Notes under the pieces: model-generated
The model's database searches: none
What the model was told of the DNA's origin: nothing
The model's input: the letters and a program-made list of their open reading frames with translations, nothing else
Translations under genes and position numbers: made by a program
Shown here: piece by piece, positions 42,996 through 57,600 of the stretch
How positions within the stretch are numbered: position 1 is the stretch's first letter
Layout: each line of letters opens with the position of its first letter
Assembly: GCA_010094045.1 (NCBI GenBank)
Contig: ML986598.1
Location: 354,363 to 418,362, forward strand
Length of the DNA stretch: 64,000 nucleotides
Direction of reading: 5' to 3'
From: Lojkania enalia
Lineage: Eukaryota > Ascomycota > Dothideomycetes > Pleosporales

Positions 42996-45900
42996 ATTAT
43001 AAGCTCCTATAAGTTAGATCTTTATATTATATTTAGGTTATTTATAATTAAGTAGTAGTTATTAATACTAGCGTTAGTTAAAATTATAGGCGTATTAGTA
43101 CAACTAGTTATTATCGTATAGTAGTACTATATTAGGGATTAGATTGGTTCGGTTCTTACAGCAGTACTATACTAGGGATTAATAGTAGTATTATTGCTAG
43201 TATTATATTAGTATAGTATTATTATAGGCGTCTAAGAATATACTTAAATTAAACCTTAACGCCTAATTAAAAATCTAGACGTAATATTATATTTAGGTCT
43301 TATTTATTTAGGTTTCTAGTATAGTAATCTTCTACGGCAGTTATCTTAGTAAAGTTACTAGCCGGGTACTATTCTAGGTTATAATAGCTAGTCTACTTAA
43401 CTAGATATTTGTGCCGGTATCTCTATTAGTTATAGTAGAGGTTTTCTATTTACTTAATAAGGTATTCTAATTTTCTATCAATCTTAATAGGTTTAGGGTT
43501 ATATACTTATTAACTAGACAAGTAGTTAGATAATTTAGGTACTAGCTATAATAGCGATATATAGAATATAGGATATATTTTAGCCGATTTAGGTAGCTTT
43601 AGTCTATAAGCGTGCGAGGATACCTTTATAATAACCTTATAGGGGCCTATATTCTTCTAGTTAAGTTTTTTTAACGGTTTTTATATACGTATATTTTTAG
43701 CGTCTAGTTAGACTAGATTATTAACCTAGTAGTCAGGGGCTAATACGCGCTTACGGTTAGTGTACTCTTATTAGAGTACTTGTATCTAGGTAAGTTCTTC
43801 TCTAATATACTCTATAATATCCTTTATCTTATTAACTAATCTATTAGCTTCCTAGGCTATTAGGGACTATTTTAGCGGTTAATAGATCCCTATAGGCAGC
43901 TCGAAGCTTATTTAAGGGTGCTGGCTAAAGTAGGCTAGAAATAGGGAGACTTTTATTAATTTAGACACTGTGTTGTTCGCTTTAAACTACGCTGTTAGCA
44001 GCTATTTAACCTAGTTATCTTATTTGTAGCTAGTATAAGCTTAGAGAACTTGTTCTATTACTACGTTAGCATTCTCTATCTAGCTATTAGTTTTTAAATA
44101 GAAGCTAGTTAATATATATATATTAATTTATAGTTGTCTATAGAGTTTTTAGTAGAAGGTAGAGACAAACTATATCCTACGGTCGGACGTAATAGTATAT
44201 AGTAGTCTATAGTAAACCTATATATAGTAACAGAATAGTTAGACGATATTAGAAGCTTCGATTCTTATATATAGTATTAGATATCTGTACTTACTAAGCC
44301 TATTAACTACTACTATAATATTCGTATAACCTTCTAATTCTAGTAGATCGGTTATAAAGTCTATAGAAATGTTTTAAAACCTTCGTTTAGGTATAAGTAA
44401 CGGTTTTAGTAATCTATAGTACTTCTCTCTAAAAGCCTTACTTCTTTAGTATATATAATAATAGCCTATATATCGTTATACCGAGTTAAATATCTTTAAT
44501 TAATAATACTCGTGCTAGAGTAATTCTAAAGTCTTTCTTCGACTAAAGTATCTATTAGACAGTAAATTGTAGATAGTTTACAGCAGCTTAAGCTTTAGCT
44601 TATTATAGTCTAATACTATAAGTCGATTTTAGTAGTATAGTTAGTTATTATACTCTTTATAGTTAGCTAGAGTTAAGAGTTTAGATTAATAGGCTTCTTT
44701 TCTTAATAGCTTTAGAGTATCTTAGATTAGATTATTATTTGGATATTCTTCGTCGATAATATCTATAATTAATCAGCCTACTTCTATCTATTAGAATAGT
44801 TCAGAACGAAGTAATATCTATTAACAACTTCTATAGGCCTCTTCTTATATAGGCTCGTCCTGTAACCTTTAAGTTAAGGTATTAAGCTTCTCTCTAAGTT
44901 TTCCGGGTCGGTATATAATACTAAAGTTAAACCTTAATAGGTATTCTAACTAATAGGCCTATTAGTAGCTTAGCTACTTCGTTATTATAAAGTACTATAG
45001 GTTCTTATAATTACTTAATACTTCTATAGAAAATACTACGCCTTTTAATTTGGGCCTCTATTACTTAAAACATTAGATAATCGCGAGTAGTTCCTTATTA
45101 TATATCTTCTAATTGCCTTTAGTAGAGTTTATATACTTAGAGAAGTAGGTAATAGGTCTTAGTTTACTATTAGCGCCTCTCTAGGATAGTATACCGGCTG
45201 TTATAAAGTTAGACGCGTCAGCTTCTACTACTATTAGTAGCTTAGAGTTAAAGTGTTAGAGAATTAGTATAGAGATAAAAGCATCCTTTAGGTAGTTAAA
45301 AGAATATTAACAGCTATTATTCTAGTTAAATCAAGTATTCTTCTTAGTTAGGGCTATTAAGGGGGAGACTTTCCGTAAGAAGTTGCTAATAAATCGTTAG
45401 TAGAAGTTCGCGAAGCCTATAAAGGCTTAAATATCTTTTATATTTTTAGGGTATTTCTAGTTAACAATTGTCTCTACCTTCTTTAGGTCTATATAGATCT
45501 CTTCTATAATAATTATATACCCTAGGTAGGTTACTTTTAACTAGTAGAACTCGTATTTATCTATATTAAGCTGTAGACTATTCGCTCTTAAAGCTTTAAA
45601 GACTAGCTAGATATACTACTTATAATCCTTTAGATTCTTACTAAATATTAGAATATCGTCGATATAAGTAGTATAGAATATATTAAGGTATAGTTTTAGT
45701 ACGTCGTTTACGAAGTACTAGAATATATCTAGAGTATTAGCTAGGATAAAGGGTATTACTAGGTATTTAAATAGCCCGTAGCGTATATAAAAGATAGTCT
45801 TCTATTTATCTCTCTTAACAATTCTTAGCTTATTAAACGCGGTAATAATATCGAGTTTTATATAGTATTTAGCCTTATTAAGTTGGGTTAACGTTTCTTA

Positions 45901-48330
45901 GATTAGTAGAATCGAGTATTAGTTCTTAATAGTAATAGTATTTAGGGCTCTATAGTCTACATAGAATCGGAGACTACCTCTAGATTTCTTTATAAAGATT
46001 ATAGGTGCAGCTACTAATAATAAGCTTATTCTAATAAATCTCTTAGACAAGTTCTTATTAAGATATTTCTTTAGTACCTTCAGCTCATTCTGGGACATCC
46101 TATAGAGTAGACCGAAGCTAGCTTACTTACTATTCTCTAGTTCAATCTTATAATCATATAGTTATTATCTAGGCAGCTTATCTATATCTTTATATAAGAA
46201 GATAGATAATAGATTATAGTATTTTTTAGGCACTTTAGTAATAGGGTTAGTATATACCTTTAGGGCTAAAGCCTTATTAATATTAACTATTAATACAGCG
46301 AAAACTTTATAATTAAATTACTAAAAGAGTTAGACTAGTAATATAACACCTATATAGTATATATCTAGTTATAGCGCGGACTTTAGGTATTTAAGCTTAA
46401 ATAGATCCTCTTAACTATAATCTTCGTTTAAAGTTAGATTGGTTTTAGTTTTAAGTTCTTTTAACTAGTATAGTATTTTAGGTAGCTAGTAATTATATTA
46501 GATATAGCTTAATAGGCGGAGCTTTAAATAGTATTACCTAGGCTTTAAGTTATATAGAGGTTGTAAATTAGTTGTTTTAGGATCTCCTTTTATATTAGGT
46601 TTAGGTAGTTTACAGTTTTTAATAACCGTTTAAACAGCCTATTAGTAAATAGCAGCGCTAGTAGGTTATAAGTATTAAGTTAGGTATTAGTTAGTAGTAA
46701 AAACTAGCTGTTTATTTTTATAGTCTAGGTTTATATAATACTTATATATTTATAGCTGTTCTAGAATTAACTAGTATTTTCTTAGTATAGTTACGTAAAA
46801 ATATACTATCTCTAAATAGTTTAGGTGTTAGAAGGTTAAGATAACTAAATAGGAAATAGTCCCCCTATAGAAGACTTTTCTATTAAAGCCGGTTAAGTAT
46901 AAGTTATATAAGAGTTATATCTTTTAGAGTTTTAGGGTACGTATAAGGTCTCTATAGATATAACTATAACTAGTAGCCCTAGTATTAATAAGAATATTAA
47001 TATTTTACTAGACTAGGTTTTAATAGATTAAAAAAGGAGCTAGGATCTAGTAGTTCTATAACTATTTCTATAGAGGCTAGTTCTATAAGTATATAGAAAT
47101 TTAGTATAAGCGTAGTTTTAAGAGGCGACTTACTTTTAAAACGAACCTTTTAGTAACATTCTAGTTAGTAAGACTAGCTGCGTTCAGGAGCGAGAGTAAT
47201 AGCCTTATCTATAAGATAATAAGCATATTAAGAATCGATTAGAGGATTAGTTAAAGGATTAAGAGTAGGATCTATAGGGTATAGTAGGGCTCTAAGACTT
47301 TTAATAGATTAATAGTAGAGGGGCGCTATATTCTAGCGAAATATATCCCTTACTATTATACTTATAACAGCGTCCTTCGCGGCAGCGCCTTTCTTATTTA
47401 TTAGAGCTTATAGGCGCGTAGTTAGAAGTATCAAATTCTATAGCGTTTAGGTCTTTCTAGTAAGTAGTATAATACTTCGGTTGTTTATAGTAGTTGCTAA
47501 GCAGGTAATATAAGTTAGTATTATATAGGGAAATTAGGTTAGCGTAGTCGTTTAGGGTACTAGATATTATAATACTAATTATAGCACAGCAGAGCTTATT
47601 AAAGAGAGAATGTTAGAGATATACGATTTGTCTAGTTTTATTTAGTTTAGTATCTACAATCAGGCGTTAGAATTTAGTAAAGTAAGTAGGGAACCTGCTT
47701 TAACCTTACTTTAAGATCTCTAACTTACTCTATACTATAGTCTCCTTATTCCGGTTGCTATAGGTAGATTCTAAGAAGGCGATTAAGCTGTCTATAGAGT
47801 TAATATCCTTATCTATTAATAGGTTAACTAATATTACTAAGTCTTATTCTAGATAGGAATGGGTATATAAAAGGCGGGTATATTTAGTTAAGTATCGGTT
47901 AGTATTTCCTTCTAGTTTATAGTAGAGCTTTCTAATAAAGTATAAAAGCTCTAAGTATTTACTAGAAAATATTAGAGGGTTAGATAAGTAGTTAAAATGG
48001 AAATACGGGTTATATATAGTCTTAGGCGGATTAAAGATTAACGTAGGTATCTGTTTAGAAGCTAGAGTTATAGGCTAAATCAGGCTAAGGGCGGGTAATA
48101 GTTCTATTACTGTTAATATACTAGTAGCTGGTAGAAGAGTAGCTATTTAATAGCTACTAAATTCCCTTTATATCGCTTTAAGGTCTAACTTATAGCAGTT
48201 CTTCTAGGTTACTAAAGCCTCTACTAGTATCTCGTTCTTCTGCTATAAAAAGTCTAGTTTACCCTAGATCTCTTTAAGTATATTAACGAGCGCATTCTTA
48301 TCTATAATATATAATAGTAGATAATATAAT
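42996..48330 (-). pseudogene. Element C gag-pol remains
   Basis: Minus-strand coding remains with many stops. Near 47390-47350 is a zinc-knuckle-like Cys block (RCREGRCYKY), the end of gag. Near 45670-45645 is TTYIDDILIF, the RT catalytic block with both acids kept. Lower coordinates should hold RNase H and integrase. No frame longer than a few dozen codons survives. Confidence 0.7.
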
Positions 48331-48334
48331 ATAA

Positions 48335-48637
48335 TATTATAGACGTTTATATATAGTTAGTTAATCGTACTTTAGGTAGTTAACTCTATTACTATATACT
48401 ATATATAAATATTAAAACGTTGCGTAAAAAATAGAGATATCTATATTATATAGGTTTTTATAAGAGCTAGATCTATACTACTATACGGGCTAACCAGATC
48501 GGCGAAACCTTCCTCTATCGTAGTTAAGATAAGTCGGTTATATTCTAGCTAGCAGCTAATAGTTGTTACTAGCAGCCGGTTCGGGTATTATAATAAGAAT
48601 AGTATAAGTACAGAGGTATTACGGTATTACTATAATA
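48335..48637 (-). repeat. Element C 5' LTR (right)
   Basis: 303 bases, the partner of 42679-42981. It is more strongly transition-mutated (TATTATAGACG at its start). Confidence 0.87.
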
Positions 48638-48824
48638 TATATAAAGTAACTCGCTCTTAGAAATTTAAACGCGTTCTCTCTATATTAATCTATCTCCTAG
48701 AATTAAGAGGTTAGATAGGCTAATCCTAAGGTAATAGAGGGTTTCTAAAAGTATTCTCTCCCCTACTTTAGTAGTATAAAGAAGTATAGTATACGTTTTA
48801 TCTTTTTCTTAGGTATCTTACTAA

Positions 48825-50702
48825 TATAATAACGTAGCAAGTAGCGCGATATAGCGAGTAGCGTACTCTATTACTAAAACTTAGTATACTACCCTACTAT
48901 TATAATATAATTATTATAATAGCTTTAAATTACCTTAAAAGAGGCCTAAATATAGCTTGTAAAATCTACTATCGATTAAGATTAAATTTAAAGCGTATAA
49001 TATACTATAGCAATATTTAATACGTTAGAAATAATATTATAATACTAATACGCTGGAATTAAAGTAAAATACGATTATATAGCTAATTTAAGGCTGTTAA
49101 CTAATCTAGAGGAAAGAGTACTTACTAATTATATTCTTAACCTAGATCTCTAAAGATAGCTTCTAAACTACTATTATATTACGGATATAGCTAATTTAAT
49201 TCTACGTAGATGCGGTAGATATAATATTAGCTAAGACTAGTCTAGAAACTTTATATAATACTATCCTAAACTTAAAGTACGCTTAAATCGTCTATACGAC
49301 TATTAGAAAGCCTAGTAAAAGGAACTAAAAGTAATAACTAAGTTTTTTAAACTTATAGTAAAGATTAAAACTTAGTATAGGATTAATAATAATAATATAT
49401 ATAATTTTAATAAAATAGGCTTTATAATAGGCTAAATTAGATATACTCTAGTTATTATAGGTATAGATAAGCAAAGAGGTATAAAGATATTTAAACTAGG
49501 TAATTAAGAGTAGGTTATAACTATCTAATATATTAGCACTCTTAGATATATACTACTACCTTATATTATCTTTAAAGCGATCTAGCACCTTACTAAATAA
49601 TATAAAGAGAAGGATTTACCTAAAAGATAGTTAATTAGTATTAGTATTAATAGATAGATTACTAATACTATCGCTCTTAACTAGATTAAGCATTTTAAGA
49701 AGTATATACTACCTCATATAAAGGGCGTCTATTAGATACTAATTATAGACGGCTATAGTAGCTATAATACGCCTAAATTTAATAATTATTGTAAACTATA
49801 TAAAATTATTACTATCTATATACCTATATACTCGTCTTATCTACTTTAGCTGTTTAATATAGGCTGTTTTAGGCTCTTAAAGAAGGCCTATAGCTAATAG
49901 GTCGAGGAGCTAATATATAATCGTATCTACTATATTTTAAAACTTAAGTTTATTCCTACGTTCTATAAAGTTTATTAGATAGCTATAATATTAGATAATA
50001 CTAAAGGAGGCTTTAGAGGGACTAGATTAGTCCCTTTTAGACTAGATTAGGTTATTTTAAAGCTTAATATTCGATTGGAGATACTACCACTTTAGACTAC
50101 TATTATACCTACTATTACGACGCCCTGGATCGCGAAAACGCTTATAAAGTAAGATAAATTTATATTGTAAATAATACTCGTAACTAATCGAATTATAAAT
50201 TATTAAAATTTAAGTCCGATACCTATTATAAAGGCTATATACTAGATCTAGAAGAGTATACTTATTCTTATAACTAAGCTGGTAATGCTTTAAACTAAGA
50301 ATAAGATATTATAAGAGGTAAATAAGGTAATAAGCAAGTAAAAATAGTATATTAAATAGTAGATTTAGAGATAAGATATCCTAATAAGATCTAAAGTAGG
50401 AGATCTAATTAAATAGATTAATTTAACTACTTAAATTAAGTAAGAAACTGCTATATTATAGTTATATTATAGGACTGAAAATCGACTATAGTAATATTAT
50501 AGACGCTATAAGCAGCTAGAATATCGAATTAAGATATGTCTAATGCGATTATCTAAGTTAGATAGTAATAGTAATTGTATTACTATATTATCTAATTAAT
50601 TAATCTAGGCGTTATTAGATAAACTATCTCTAAGTTGCTTATAGGTAAAATTTAGATAGTAGAGTACGCTACTTACTACGTCGCGCTACTTACTATATTA
50701 TT
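48825..50702 (+). mobile_element. Element D: Fot1/pogo-like DNA transposon nested in B
   Basis: Terminal inverted repeats of about 45 bases lie at roughly 48825-48872 and 50657-50702. Both contain AAGTAGCGCGA followed by AAGTAGCG or GAGTAGCG and TACTCTA, facing each other. Bases next to the ends are TA-rich, compatible with a TA target site, though exact ends are not fixed. The interior encodes a plus-strand DDE transposase relic. The length of about 1.9 kb matches Fot1-type elements. Confidence 0.82.
48960..50160 (+). pseudogene. Element D transposase relic (pogo/Fot1 DDE)
   Basis: With stops ignored, the plus strand reads through conserved Fot1 blocks in order: a GFIIGQI block, then the IF...HL region, then LIIDGYSSYNTPKF (family ILDGHxSH, carrying the second catalytic Asp), then YIPIYSSYLLQLFNIGCF (family PPHSSHLLQPLDVGCF), and near the end GGFRGTRLVPF (family GFRxAGLxPF). 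Many His-to-Tyr and Pro-to-Leu changes are what CpA-to-TpA mutation gives. It is non-functional. Confidence 0.8.
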
Positions 50703-50879
50703 ATATTATAAGGTCTCTATTAGTATTTATTATAGTTATAGAAGGAGACGTCTAGTAGATATATAGGTAAGAGTAACTGCTTATAAAGCTATAGGAAGTT
50801 AGGACTGTATATTAGAAAATAGGTTCTTAGAACTTATATTAATATATAGATATACACGGATATAGATACAGAATAATAG

Positions 50880-53800
50880 ACCCTCTTTTACTCTAATAGT
50901 ATTTACTACTCCTTATATAATATCTCGGTTATAGACTCTCCTTTATTTATAGATTCCTCCTCTAATATAGAGTCTTCTAGAGCAACTACCTCTATCTAAT
51001 CGTTAGAAGTATCTTTAGTACGCTAGTTTCTAGTTTATATAAGAGCTGTATAAACTCTATTCTTAAAATTAGATAGTCTAAAGAGTTAGCTAATTCTTCT
51101 TTAAATCTACTTATTATTAGCTTCTTTTAAGAGATCCTAATCGCGATATAAGAGAGTATTAACTAGAATATTAAGCTTATCTAGCTTATATTTAAATTAG
51201 AAGTTAAACTAGGTAAGAAATACTATCTACTTTACCTAGTACTTAGAAAGCTTCTATACCTTAGTAAAGTATTTTAGATTATAGTAATCTATATAAACTA
51301 TAAAATACGTAAGTAATTTTAAGAACTTTTCCTATTCTTTAAGATATTATATAACTACTAGTAATTCTTTATTATAGATTAGGTAGTTATACTCTATAAG
51401 AAGTATTTATTTTAATATAAAAGCGATAGGTTATAGAACTCCTTTATTATTATATTATAGAAACGTGCCTCTAATATACTAGCTAGAGGTATTATATTCT
51501 AGAATTATTTCCCTTTTAAAGTTATATTAGGCTAATATTAGTACTTATATAAAATATTACTTTAGGTAATTAAAGGCGGTAAATACCCGATTATCGAGTT
51601 AAAACTATTTCTTCTCTTATTCTCTTTAAGTAAGAGCTATTAGTAGAGCAACTACTTTAGAAAATTCTTTAATAAACTGGTAGTAGAAGTTTATAAAGCC
51701 TAAAAAGCTCTATATACTATAAATTAATATAGGTACTTTTTAGTCCTAGATTATTTTAACTTTCTATAGATCTATTTAGATATCTTTTTCCGCATTAATA
51801 ATAAAGCTAAGATATTTTATTATACGGACTTTAAATTCGCACTTATTAATATTAAGTTAGAGGCTAGCATCTATTAGCTTTTAAAGGATTACTTTAACGT
51901 AGTACTAATAGTTTTCTAGAGAGCCGTCCGTATATATAAGAATATTATTTAAGTATACTAAAATAAAGTCGCCTAAATACTCCTAGATTATACGATTAAT
52001 ATACTATTAGAAAGTACTTAGAATATTTATAAAGCTAAAAAGTATAACTAGCTACTTATATAAACTATAGTAGGTTATAAATACTATCTTCTACTTATCT
52101 TCTTCTTTAATTCGGATCTTATTAAATATAGTAATAATATTAAGTTTTATAAACTATTTAACTCAACTAATTTAATTTAGTATTTCTTAGATTAGAAGTA
52201 GAGGGTAGTAGTCTTTCTATATAATAGCGTTCAGGGCGCGGTAGTTAATATAGAAGTAGAGGCTACCCCCTAATTTTTGTATAAACAGGACCGGTACTAT
52301 AACTAGAGAGTTGCTAACCTAAATAAATCTTTTATTAAAGAGCTCTATTAGAGTCTTCTAAAGGATAAAGAGTATCTTCTATAATATTCTATATAAAGGA
52401 CCTGAGGGGATCCTTAGAGGGCTTCTATCTTTCTCTTCCAGCTCGATTATATAGTCTACTCCTAGTCTTAAAGGCGGTAGCTTATCAGCTTCCTATCAAT
52501 TAAAGGCATAGAGCTACTATATATATTTCTTAGGGAGTTTCGTACGAGGGTCTATTTTTAGCTTATTTTCTAGAGCCTTCTAAATATCGGCTATACTAAT
52601 AGTAAAGATATAGGGTAGCTTAGTAAGAGAATCTTATAGGCGTCTCTTATAACGTTTCGCTATAGTAGAGAAAGTATATACTAAGACTTAGGTAATATTA
52701 ACCGTATATTACTACTTCTAAAGCTCCTAGTTTTATATAATTACTCCTATTCTACGAATATATAGGATTTCCGTTTTTAAGTCGATAATTATATCCTTAT
52801 TTTACCTCTATAGGCGTTCTAAGATTATACTATAATCTTCTTCTATCTTTAAGACTATATAAGTAAATACCCGACCTAGACCTGCCTAACTCTCGCCTAT
52901 ATCTAGTAAGTTAATAATAGCTACCTCCTTAATAATTCTAGCCGAGAAGTTGCTAAATAATAAGACCGTTAATAGCGTTAGAAGGCGGAGGTATTCTAGT
53001 CCAGCCTTTCGTATAATCCTTTTCTCGACTATTATATATAAGTTATAGCTATTATCTATTAAGGCGAGAAGATTAAAGGTATTATTAAGTAGTATAGGGG
53101 TTGTAAATAGAGTACTAGTTATCTGAAATCGATTAAATTTATCTAGTATTTACTTATTTACCTACTCTTTTTATAGCTCTAAGCGCTGACTTTTGTTTAA
53201 AGTAATACTTTTCCTATCCTATTAGCTTAGGCTATATCTCTACATTTCTTATTATACTAAACAGGCTCTAGCAGTATTATATAAGCCTAATTAAACCGTA
53301 TACTGCTCTTAGGTAGAGTATAATAGTAGCTTTAAATAAAGTAACCCCTATTTCTACAGGTAAAATAGGTATTCTATTATTTTTAAGCCTTTAACTCTTT
53401 CTTAATAATATTCCTTATCTTCTCTAGTAGCTAAAGCCTTATATCTAGGCGCTATACAAGTCTGTAATTAGCTGTTAGTATCTAGTCTATAGTATCGTTA
53501 ACAGCAGCTAATAGTTGTAGTTGCGGAAGTGGCGTAAGTAGCTGTTTCTAGCTGTCTCTCGTCCAACTAGTCTTCCCTCTACTAAAGGACTATATAAAAG
53601 TGCTATTAAGTTTAGCTGCTTTAAAACGGTTATTAAGAATATAAAGTTTCTATATAAAGGTTACGTACGATGTAAGGTCTTCCTTACTAATACTACTAAT
53701 TGTTAATTAGCGGAGTTTAGGATAAATCTTCCCTTCTAGATCTTGTATCTTAACTTAGTCTGGGTGAGAGTCGTATGATACTTCTATAGAGAGACGATTA

Positions 53801-54400
53801 TATTCGACTAGGAATTTAACAAAAGTCTTATTACCTTATTTTAGAGTTTTAAACTTAATTCTAGCTTATTTCTAATAGTAGGGGTTATTATATTATATAT
53901 CTATAATTGTCTAGAATTTGTTATAGGTAAGAGTACCTATAATAATACGTTTTTTGTACGACTAAAGGTATATTCTAGCGTCGCTCTTATAAAATAATGC
54001 TATATAGGTTGCTACTATTATATCTATTAAGTCTATAGATAAACCGTTAATACGGATCTTAGTCTTTATACTACTTTTCCAAATAGGGTATACTTTACGG
54101 TCTTCTTAGAATTTGTCCAGCTTATTAAGTATAGCTTTTATATAAATAGGCTTAGTAGTTGTTAATAGTATAGTCGGCGAGATGCTCCCCTTAGGGGCTG
54201 AGTACTTATTTAGTTGCTCCTTAAGCTTCTAATAAAGGCTTGTTCTTTTAAGTTGCTATTACTGCTTTTCTTTCTCTAGGTATTCCAGCCTAGCTGCCAT
54301 TTTAGCGAACTATCTCTGTACAGTCGCTATATCGAATCCTTGTTCTACCGGTCTGTTTTAGTTTATAACTTTGTACGGTAGTAGGTCTGTTTAGTAGTTA
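50880..54400 (-). pseudogene. Element B gag-pol remains
   Basis: Minus-strand coding remains full of stops. The RT catalytic block appears near 51960-51920 as VYLNNILIYTD, where the two Asp codons have become Asn by G-to-A. Regions toward 54400 should be gag. The 3' part of pol lies on the far side of C, at about 41340-42678. Confidence 0.65.
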
Positions 54401-54435
54401 AGATAGAATCTGGTATAGTATAAACTTTAACAAAT

Positions 54436-54637
54436 TGAGAAGGTCTAAAGACACAATAGGATTAGATATAATAAGAATCTATTATTATTAAAGCTAGAGA
54501 AAGAGAAGAGAAGGTATACAGTAGTAAGATATATATTATTTGCTTACTTTAGTCCAGGTAGGTACAGGGTCGTATAAAGGTAACTGCTATTATAGCATCG
54601 CAGGAACGGGACTAAGCTATAAGCTAGGACCTTTATA
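54436..54637 (-). repeat. Element B 5' LTR (right)
   Basis: 202 bases, keeping the original TGAGAAGG start. It is followed by the GGCGG target duplication, after which the element A coding remains resume. Confidence 0.85.
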
Positions 54638-54642
54638 GGCGG

Positions 54643-57600
54643 ACCTATAGATCTAAGCGCTACTAGAGAAAAGAAGTCTAAGCTATAGGTAACTTAAGAA
54701 AGAAAGACTTAGAAAAAAGATATTAAGTACTATAATTATTAAAAACTAGGATATATAGTAAAGAAATATCGAAGTAAAAAGAAAGAAAAGAAAAACTAGC
54801 TTATAGAAGATAAACTACAGGAAGTAGGTAAAGAAAAACTAGCCGTAACTATAGAATATAAAACTCTATACTAGTTCTTCTATAATAAAAACAAGTATTA
54901 AATATACTAATAATTTAAAGAAACTATAGAATATTAGCTTTAGAAGAAAATGCAACTTATAGTAACATAGGAATATATAAAAAGATGGCTAGAAGAAGTT
55001 TAGAAAGGATTAGATAAGAATAAAAAAATAAACACCCTGTTATAAATAGAAGAAGCTACTACTAAAATACTAATACCTAAACTAGTATCTAGAGTATATT
55101 TTATATATTAATAAGGAATAATCGAGTATAAATAGGGAATGCCGGCTCTTATAGCTACCCTACGAGAAGAACTACCTATAAGATTCTATAATAAGAATAG
55201 ACTAGGATAAGATATTATCGACGTTTATAAAGAATGGTAAAATACCTACCCTAGAGAAATCCGCTTCTTATACTTCTAAAAATGGATAGAAACAATAAAA
55301 GTAGTAGAAGGACATCTTAATATAATAGATTAGGATAAGGCTGTATATATAATACGGAAAGTAGTAGCCTTCTTATAAAGCGAAATACCAGTAAAATACT
55401 AGGTACTAAAGGTATTATAATATAAATAAGAATGGGACTACTAGATTAGAGAAGATAATAACTCTTATATAAACTAATACTATCTAGTATATTTCAAGAT
55501 AGTATAAATATTGTATATTAAACGATAATATAAGACCTATTAAAAAAGAAAAGAAAATATAGGTATATAGCTAAGACAACTAAATAAAGATAAGATAATA
55601 AGAAACTCTATAAAGTAAGAAGTTATAATAGAATAGGAAGTTACGAAACAAATCTAAAACTATATAGTATTTAAACTAGAACCTCTACTACTTAAAATAT
55701 ATATTAGAAGAAGACTATAGTATAAATATCTAGAATAAAAATACTTAAAGTATATATCTATAAAAGAAGTAATAGCCTATTAGTCTAAGGTAACTTAACT
55801 ATATAGAAATATAGGAGAATACTATCTTATAATACTAGGATAATATTATAGCTATAAGGTATATATACTTATTAATAGTAGAGTAATAAAGAATTTTATA
55901 GCCAGCAACTATGTTACTAGAAAAGGAATACCTATAGTATAATTAGAACGACTCTATACAATCTAAATTATAAAAGGAAAAGACTTCTAGAAGAAAGTTA
56001 TATATACTATAAAACTAGGAGAATTTAAAATTCTAGGAATAACCTAATAAGGATAGATATTCTAAATTATAGAAATTACTAACTATAATATTATCCTAGA
56101 AATCCTATAGTTAAGAAAGGAAAACTCTTAGATAAACTGGTAAACGGGACGAATTATCCTTAAAAACTCTAGCTAGCTAGTTAAGGAACAACTTACTATG
56201 ATAGTAAAAGAAATAGTAAAAGAATTATTCTTAACAGGAAACGTATTATATAATATACTTAAGGAATACTAATACTTAATAAAACAACTTTAAGAACTAC
56301 TATAATATCTACCTAAATACGGAGAATATAACTATAAAATTAAACTCTAACTAGGAAAAGAACCTAGATATAGACTAATATATAGCCTAATATTAAGAGA
56401 AGTAGAGGCTCTAGAATAATATATAGATAAATACTTAAAGAAAGAAATAATCTAAGAATTAAGCTTACTAGTAATATACCTTATACTCTTTATAGATAAG
56501 AAAGGAATAATAGACTTATAAATATATATCAATTATCGCACCCTTAATAATATTACTATTAAGGACCGATACCTTCTACTACTCATCCGTGACTTAAGAA
56601 ACTAGTTAAGAGAAGCTACTATCTTTATAAAATTAGACATTTAGAATATATACTACTAAATCTGCATTAAAGAAGAAGATAAATAGAAAATAGTATTTAG
56701 AATAAAAAAGAGACTTTTTAAATACCTAGTTATACTATTTAAACTTACTAATATACTAGCTACTTTCTAAAAACGAATTAATAAGATACTAAAACTATAT
56801 CTTAGACGATTCTATATAATATACTTAGACGATATTCTCGTATACTTAAAAATAAAGTAAAAATATAAGAAATATGTTAAATAAGTATTATACGTATTAT
56901 AAGTAGTAAAATTATACCTTAAAATAAGAAAATACGAATTTTATACTATATAAATAGACTACTTAGGATTTATTATCGAACTAGGATAACTATAAATAGA
57001 CCTAAATAAATTAGTAGTAATTAGAAACTAGCTAATCTTAAAGTTAGTTAAAAATATTTAATCTTTTATAGGATTTTATAACTTCTATCAAACCTTTATT
57101 AATAATTAGAGTAATATAACTATACCCTTAACTCAACTATTAAAGAAAGATATTACTTTTATATAGGGAAACAAATAAGAAAAAACCTTCTAAGAAGTTA
57201 AGAAATAATTTTAGTAAGAACTAGTACTAAAACTCTACAACCTAGAAAAGAAAGCTCTTATAGAAACTAACGTATTAGGAATAAGAATAGCCGGAATTCT
57301 TATATAAATCTATAACAGAAAATAATACCTAGTAGTATATTATTTACGAAAACTTATACTAGTAGAAATAAATTATAATATATATAACCAAGAATTTCTA
57401 GCTATTATAGTATGCTTTAAAGAATAGCGTGTGTACCTATAAGAAGTAAAATAGTAAACTAAAGTCTATTACAATTATAAGAACCTTACTACCTTTCTTA
57501 CTATTAAAACTCTTACCTCTAGATAGGTTAGATAGTTATAAGAACTAGTTATATTCGACTTTAAGATTATCTATATTAGTAGAAAATAAAACCGAAGAGC

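Larger units (their letters stand above)
42679..48637 (-). mobile_element. Element C: Ty3/gypsy LTR retrotransposon nested in B
   Basis: Two 303-bp LTRs (42679-42981 and 48335-48637) have TATTAC...GTAATA ends, originally TGTTAC...GTAACA. Flanks TATAC and TATAT form the target duplication with a RIP change. The total length of 5,959 bp is that of a complete element. A polypurine tract on the minus strand (plus-strand CCCCCCTCTT at 42985) adjoins the left LTR, so it reads leftward. Its RT YIDD block is on the minus strand near 45655. Confidence 0.88.
41109..54637 (-). mobile_element. Element B: LTR retrotransposon nested in A, itself interrupted
   Basis: Two 202-bp LTRs lie at 41109-41310 and 54436-54637. 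Flanks are GGTGG (41104-41108) and GGCGG (54638-54642), a 5-bp target duplication with one RIP transition. A polypurine tract on the minus strand (plus-strand CCCCTCCTCCTCCTCTTC at 41316) adjoins the left LTR, so the left LTR is the 3' LTR and the element reads leftward. Minus-strand RT remains (tract VYLNNILIYTD near 51940) support this. Without C and D about 5.7 kb remains, a normal size for Ty3/gypsy. Confidence 0.86.

Noticed and set aside
41109..54637. CRISPR-like or satellite array because of repeated 200-300 base blocks
   Set aside because: The blocks occur exactly in pairs at element ends with target duplications, so they are LTRs.
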